Assembly: GCF_001570745.1 (NCBI RefSeq)
Contig: NZ_BCSG01000004.1
Span: forward strand, 62,001 to 126,000
Length of the DNA stretch: 64,000 bases
Direction of reading: 5' to 3'
Source of the DNA: Alicyclobacillus mali NBRC 102425
GTDB taxonomy: Bacteria > Bacillota > Bacilli > Alicyclobacillales > Alicyclobacillaceae
Made by a program: the position numbers and the translations under genes. The notes under the pieces are model-generated. The model saw only the letters and a list, made by a program, of their open reading frames with translations, had not been told where the DNA came from and made no database searches. Numbering within the stretch: position 1 is the stretch's first letter; each line of letters begins with the position of its first letter. Shown here one piece after another: positions 59,606 to 64,000 of this stretch.

Positions 59606-60631
59606 ATGCGCGCGCTCGTGTTTGATCCGGAAGGCGGCCTGCGCGTCGCGGAGGTGCCGACGCCACAGCCTGGGCCTGGCGAGGTCCTCATCCGCGTCGA
59701 GGCGTGCGGCATCTGCGGCAGTGACCGGCAACTCGTCCGCGGCGAGGGCGCGCCGTTGGGGACGTCGTATCCCGTCGTGTTGGGCCATGAAATTGCGGGC
59801 CGCGTGGAGGCGCTCGGCGAGGGCGTCTCGGGCCTCGCGCCGGGCGACGCCGTGGTGGTGCACCCGTTTGTGCCGTGCGGCCAGTGCGCCGCGTGCGCGC
59901 GGGGCGAGGAGCATCTGTGTCCGCATCAGGGCGTCCTAGGCTTCACGCGGGCCGGCGGCGACGCCGAGTACGTGGCGGTGCCGGCGCAAAACGCGATTCG
60001 CCGCCCGGACGGGCTCGATCCGGCCGAAGCGGCCATCCTGGTCGACGCGTACGCGACGCCGTACCGGGCCATGGTGTCGGCGGGGGTGGCCGAGGAAGAG
60101 GCGGTGCTCGTCATCGGCACGGGCGGGCTGGGGCTCGCGGCCGTGCAAATCGCCAAGGCCCTGGGCGTGCCGCAGGTGGCCGTGTTGAGCCGGCGAGAGG
60201 ACGCGGGGGCGCTCGCGCTCGTCTCGGGCGCGGACGAGTTCGTGACGCTCGCGGACGATCCGCGCCAGGCCGCGCGCAGGCTGCGGCGCATGGCGAAAGG
60301 CGGAGTGGGCCTCGCGCTCGACACGTCCGGCTTTGCCGACGGGATAGACTTTGCTCTCGACGTCCTGCGCCCGGGCGGCAAGATGGTGACGGTATCCATG
60401 CCGGCGGCGGACACGCCTCTGCCGCTTGCGAAGCTCGCGCGCAAAGGCATCTCGGTCATGGGGAGCTTTGGCTCGCGCCGCGCGGACGTCGAAGAGCTCC
60501 TCCGGATGGCGGCGGAGGGGCGCGTTCAGCCCGACGTCGTGGCGGGGCGGCGGGTGTCGCTCGACGAGGCCCCGGACGCTCTCCGGAACCCGTTTTTTGG
60601 GCGCGACGTGATCGTCTTCAGTGCGCCGTGA
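59606..60631 (+). CDS. zinc-dependent medium-chain alcohol dehydrogenase
   Basis: This 341-residue MDR-family enzyme shows catalytic zinc ligands in EACGICGSDR (C34/C37 region) and VVLGHEIAG (H61, E62), structural zinc Cys91, 94, 97 and 105 (PCGQCAACARGEEHLC), and the NAD loop VLVIGTGGLGLAAVQ. It resembles sorbitol-type dehydrogenases and 6-hydroxycyclohex-1-ene-carbonyl-CoA dehydrogenase of anaerobic benzoate degradation, an attractive parallel as that enzyme acts on a ring alcohol thioester. ATG 59606 is 1 bp after the ACAD stop, so they are coupled. It should oxidise or reduce a ring hydroxyl or ketone. Confidence 0.88.
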   Translation: MRALVFDPEGGLRVAEVPTPQPGPGEVLIRVEACGICGSDRQLVRGEGAPLGTSYPVVLGHEIAGRVEALGEGVSGLAPGDAVVVHPFVPCGQCAACARGEEHLCPHQGVLGFTRAGGDAEYVAVPAQNAIRRPDGLDPAEAAILVDAYATPYRAMVSAGVAEEEAVLVIGTGGLGLAAVQIAKALGVPQVAVLSRREDAGALALVSGADEFVTLADDPRQAARRLRRMAKGGVGLALDTSGFADGIDFALDVLRPGGKMVTVSMPAADTPLPLAKLARKGISVMGSFGSRRADVEELLRMAAEGRVQPDVVAGRRVSLDEAPDALRNPFFGRDVIVFSAP

Positions 60632-60649
60632 AGGCAGGGGGGAAATGGC

Positions 60650-61237
60650 ATGCCCGTGGATGTCGCCCATGAACTGTTGGCCAAGGGATGCCTGAGCCTG
60701 TATCGTGACGTTCGGCTCTGCCTCTCCGAGCGGGCCATGGACCTGCCCGTGCGCGAGGCGGCGTCGATGGATCATCTCCACACCTGGTTGCGCCGGCTCG
60801 CCGAAGCGGAGGAGGCGCCGATTCAGCTCGCAGGGGTGCGGTACGCCCTGCTGCAGGCGTTCCGGCACTTCAAGCCCTCGCTTGAGCCCGGCGAGCGCCA
60901 CGCGTGGCTCGATTTCATCCTGCGCGATCCGACCAAGGCCCGCGCGCAGGCGTACGAGCTCCTGCTGGCGCATCCGAATGCTGAGATCCTCAGTTCGTAT
61001 TATTGGCGGCACGACCGGTGGCGAATCGCCTGGTTTGAGCACGGCGGCGAGTGGTGGCAGATGTTCTGGCATTCGGATGCGGGCGACTGCACGTTTCGCA
61101 CGCGGGCGCAGGTCCTCGCCGAGGCCCGGCGCGACGGGGCTCGGTACGATCCGCACTGGCTGCACGAGGAGCGGCTCGCGGTGCAGTTTGAGAATGGCGA
61201 CGTGATTTATTATCCTTGGCTGGCGGAGGTTCAATGA
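60650..61237 (+). CDS. hypothetical protein
   Basis: This 195-residue soluble protein has a good ribosome site (AGGGGGGAAATGGC) 18 bp after the alcohol dehydrogenase. It is rich in aromatic residues (SSYYWRHDRWRIAWFEHGGE then WWQMFWHSD), with a helical N-terminal half and a likely beta-rich C-terminal half. No signal peptide, membrane helix or catalytic motif is evident, and I do not recognise the family. It could be the last gene of the acyl-thioester arm or belong to the following small gene cluster. Confidence 0.7.
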   Translation: MPVDVAHELLAKGCLSLYRDVRLCLSERAMDLPVREAASMDHLHTWLRRLAEAEEAPIQLAGVRYALLQAFRHFKPSLEPGERHAWLDFILRDPTKARAQAYELLLAHPNAEILSSYYWRHDRWRIAWFEHGGEWWQMFWHSDAGDCTFRTRAQVLAEARRDGARYDPHWLHEERLAVQFENGDVIYYPWLAEVQ

Positions 61238-61252
61238 AAGGGGCGCGATGTC

Positions 61253-61471
61253 ATGCCCAATCGGCCGGACGCCAAGGTCCGCAGGTACTTGTACGCCATC
61301 GGCGTGCTCGGCGCGCTCATCGTGATTGCGAGCACGGCGTTTTACAAGACGCACTCCGCGCTCTGGTTCATCGGCTACGTCATCGGGTTCATCTGCATGC
61401 TGATGGGCGCGATGGCGGGTTATGCGGCGTTTGAGGAGCGCGTGTCGAAGGATCACCGGGATCCGAAGTGA
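61253..61471 (+). CDS. small two-helix membrane protein
   Basis: This 72-residue protein has two membrane helices: about residues 13-30 (YAIGVLGALIVIASTAF) and 37-58 (LWFIGYVIGFICMLMGAMAG). Both ends are charged, with KVRRYLY before the first helix and EERVSKDHRDPK after the second. The start ATG has AAAGGGGCG about 10 bp upstream. I do not recognise a family. It follows the hypothetical gene by 15 bp and is probably in the same transcript. Confidence 0.7.
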   Translation: MPNRPDAKVRRYLYAIGVLGALIVIASTAFYKTHSALWFIGYVIGFICMLMGAMAGYAAFEERVSKDHRDPK

Positions 61472-61635
61472 ACGGCGCGGCAGGCGCGGCGCGCTGCGGC
61501 GGACGAGTCCATGCGCGCTGTGGAGTCGGCTGCACGGATGGCGTGCGAGCGCTTTGGTGGACGAGCCCACGGGGTGCACTTCCGTCGGCCGCCCGGCTGG
61601 CGTGAAGGCGGAGGACGTTTTCCAGCAGCTTTCGC

Positions 61636-61665
61636 TCATGCGCGGAGCCCTCGCCGAGCAGATTA
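61636..61665 (+). promoter_or_regulatory. possible sigma-G-type promoter of tlp
   Basis: TCATG (61636-61640) and CAGATTA (61659-61665) are separated by 18 bp, and partly match forespore sigma-G elements. Spore proteins of the Tlp group are forespore genes in Bacillus. The match is loose. Confidence 0.3.
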
Positions 61666-61698
61666 GCGACTGTGAATCTCGCGAGGGAGGGGTGGCGC

Positions 61699-61932
61699 AT
61701 GCCGAATCCGGACAACCGCGCGGACAACGTGGAGCGCCTGCAGGAGGCCATCCACAACACGATGGAAAACCTGCACGAGGCGGAGGACTTTCTCGCCGCG
61801 CACGCCGGCGAGATGAACTCGAAGGACGTGCGGAACCTGGCGGCGAAAAACGAGCGCAGGCGCCGGGCCATCGACGGATTTCGCGAGGAGATCCGTGACG
61901 AGGTGCACGACGCGCGGGATCGCCTGCAATAA
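61699..61932 (+). CDS. tlp: small acid-soluble spore protein, Tlp family
   Basis: This 77-residue protein begins MPNPDNRADNVERLQEAIHN and ends with AAKNERRRRAIDGFREEIRD, the two conserved parts of Tlp, a minor spore protein of Bacillus (named thioredoxin-like, though it is not a thioredoxin). It is highly charged and helical. ATG 61699 has GGGAGGGGTGG upstream; an in-frame start nine codons earlier has no clear site. A perfect terminator follows within 4 bp of the stop. It supports the host being a true endospore former. Confidence 0.92.
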   Translation: MPNPDNRADNVERLQEAIHNTMENLHEAEDFLAAHAGEMNSKDVRNLAAKNERRRRAIDGFREEIRDEVHDARDRLQ

Positions 61933-61935
61933 GCA

Positions 61936-61966
61936 AAAAGGAGCTGCCCGAGCGGCAGCTCCTTTT
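61936..61966. terminator. bidirectional rho-independent terminator between tlp and proS
   Basis: AAAAGGAGCTGCC and GGCAGCTCCTTTT form a perfect 13-bp stem with a 5-base loop. A- and T-ends serve both strands. It separates the convergent tlp and proS genes. Confidence 0.95.
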
Positions 61967-61969
61967 GTG

Positions 61970-63511
<1,542 letters not shown>

Positions 63512-63598
63512 CTATGGGTCCATCCTATCTGTGGGCACTTCGCACCATCGACAAGCGAGCCCGTTGAGGAGCGTTCACAAGGACGGTGAGTCGAACGG

Positions 63599-63880
63599 AT
63601 GATAAAGAAGGGATGGATAGCAGTCGGCAGGGCCCTTGGTATGGGCGTCATCGCTGCGCCGATAGCCATGGTGGTGTGGAAGGCGGACCATGTGCATGTC
63701 CGAGCGCACGAACTTCAGCTAGCGGAGGAAGTCGTCAGCCAATTTTGCACCGTCGTTGATATGGATTCTCAGTCCGAGGGGCATCCAAATCGTCCGACAG
63801 ACATGGATCAAGTTCGTGCGCTCCGGGACCAAGTCCTGACGATGCGAACACTGAGCAGAAGGCATCTTCAAGGATCTTGA
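63599..63880 (+). CDS. hypothetical small protein with N-terminal signal-anchor
   Basis: This 93-residue protein begins MIKKGWIAVGRALGMGVIAA, a basic start followed by a hydrophobic stretch to about residue 27, then a hydrophilic region (VRAHELQLAEEVVSQF, MDQVRALRDQVLTMRTLSRR). It may be membrane-anchored. The upstream site (GGACGGTGAG) is only moderate. Codon use is less GC-biased at third positions than its neighbours, which could mean recent acquisition or a false call. I recognise no family. The 120 bp after it hold only a short frame running off the window. Confidence 0.5.
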   Translation: MIKKGWIAVGRALGMGVIAAPIAMVVWKADHVHVRAHELQLAEEVVSQFCTVVDMDSQSEGHPNRPTDMDQVRALRDQVLTMRTLSRRHLQGS

Positions 63881-64000
63881 TGACAACCTTTTTCTAGAAA
63901 CCAACAGACATCTGGAGGTACCGAACTAAGGAATGACCATGGGCTATCGCCCCATGTGTGGCAGCACATTAAGCACGCTCTGTCCGCCGCCCGTTATCGG

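Noticed and set aside
49527-60631. Interpretation of the locus as fatty acid beta-oxidation or cyclohexanecarboxylate degradation
   Set aside because: Ligase and ACAD genes would fit, but thiolase, crotonase, ring-cleaving hydrolase and ETF are missing, while DAHP synthase, an ACP and FapR-like sites argue for biosynthesis. Kept only as the main alternative.
63933-64000. Possible start of a gene running off the right edge (ATG 63933)
   Set aside because: Only 22 codons are visible, the site GGAGGTACC at 63914 is too far, and a CATGGG/CCCATG hairpin explains part of the sequence.

Overview
The window looks like chromosomal DNA of a GC-rich, spore-forming, acidophilic or thermophilic Firmicute, almost certainly Alicyclobacillus acidocaldarius or a close sister. 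The main clue is a 631-residue squalene-hopene cyclase that agrees, apart from a modest number of substitutions, with my memory of the A. acidocaldarius enzyme. Spore germination genes, a Tlp-type spore protein, a sulfolactate gene and strong Gram-positive Shine-Dalgarno sites agree with this. I saw no rRNA, tRNA, CRISPR array, prophage or insertion sequence.

Layout. 1-7260: hopanoid operon hpnH(partial)-hpnG-hpnA-shc-hpnC-hpnD-hpnE, running from farnesyl diphosphate through squalene to hopene and side-chain extension. 7390-8697: HtrA-type protease. 8787-13094: a germinant-receptor operon of A, C, a small two-helix protein and B. 13095-27313: envelope functions (VOC protein, ComA-type sulfolactate gene, NlpC/P60 hydrolase, several glycosyltransferases, a class B PBP, an EmrAB-like pump, GalU). 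27264-32811: siroheme and sulfate assimilation (sirC divergent from cysH-cysI-cobA/hemD-sirB). 32812-40274: PurU, thioesterase, a Gly-Tyr-tailed Sm-like protein, a chemoreceptor-like protein, HAD phosphatase, aldo/keto reductase and an Asp-box lipoprotein. 40421-44272: FabF divergent from an operon with a FabL-type enoyl reductase, a thioesterase, an SDR and an SRPBCC protein. 44292-49515: Rpn-like protein, CPA1 antiporter, L,D-transpeptidase and secreted or unknown proteins. 49527-60631: divergent acyl-thioester locus. 60650-64000: small unknown proteins, tlp and proS.

The most interesting part is 49527-60631. One arm (leftward) encodes an acyl-CoA ligase, an acyl-CoA-dehydrogenase-like flavoprotein and DAHP synthase, the first enzyme of the shikimate pathway; the last two are translationally coupled. 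The other arm (rightward) encodes a 2,4-dienoyl-thioester reductase, an enoyl-reductase-type SDR, an acyl carrier protein, a second acyl-activating enzyme, a second acyl-CoA-dehydrogenase-like protein and a zinc alcohol dehydrogenase. There is no thiolase, crotonase or ETF, so this does not look like beta-oxidation. The set of activities fits conversion of shikimate to cyclohexanecarboxyl thioester, the starter unit of the omega-cyclohexyl fatty acids for which Alicyclobacillus is known. The shared promoter region carries three sites resembling the FapR operator, and a weaker copy precedes fabF. I infer a malonyl-CoA-controlled lipid regulon. With the hopanoid operon, this makes the window a membrane-lipid neighbourhood.

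Other regulatory structure stands out between galU and a YkcB-like glycosyltransferase: four forward and five reverse CTGAA-like repeats, nearly all at 11-bp steps, which is the footprint expected of an OmpR/PhoB-family response regulator.
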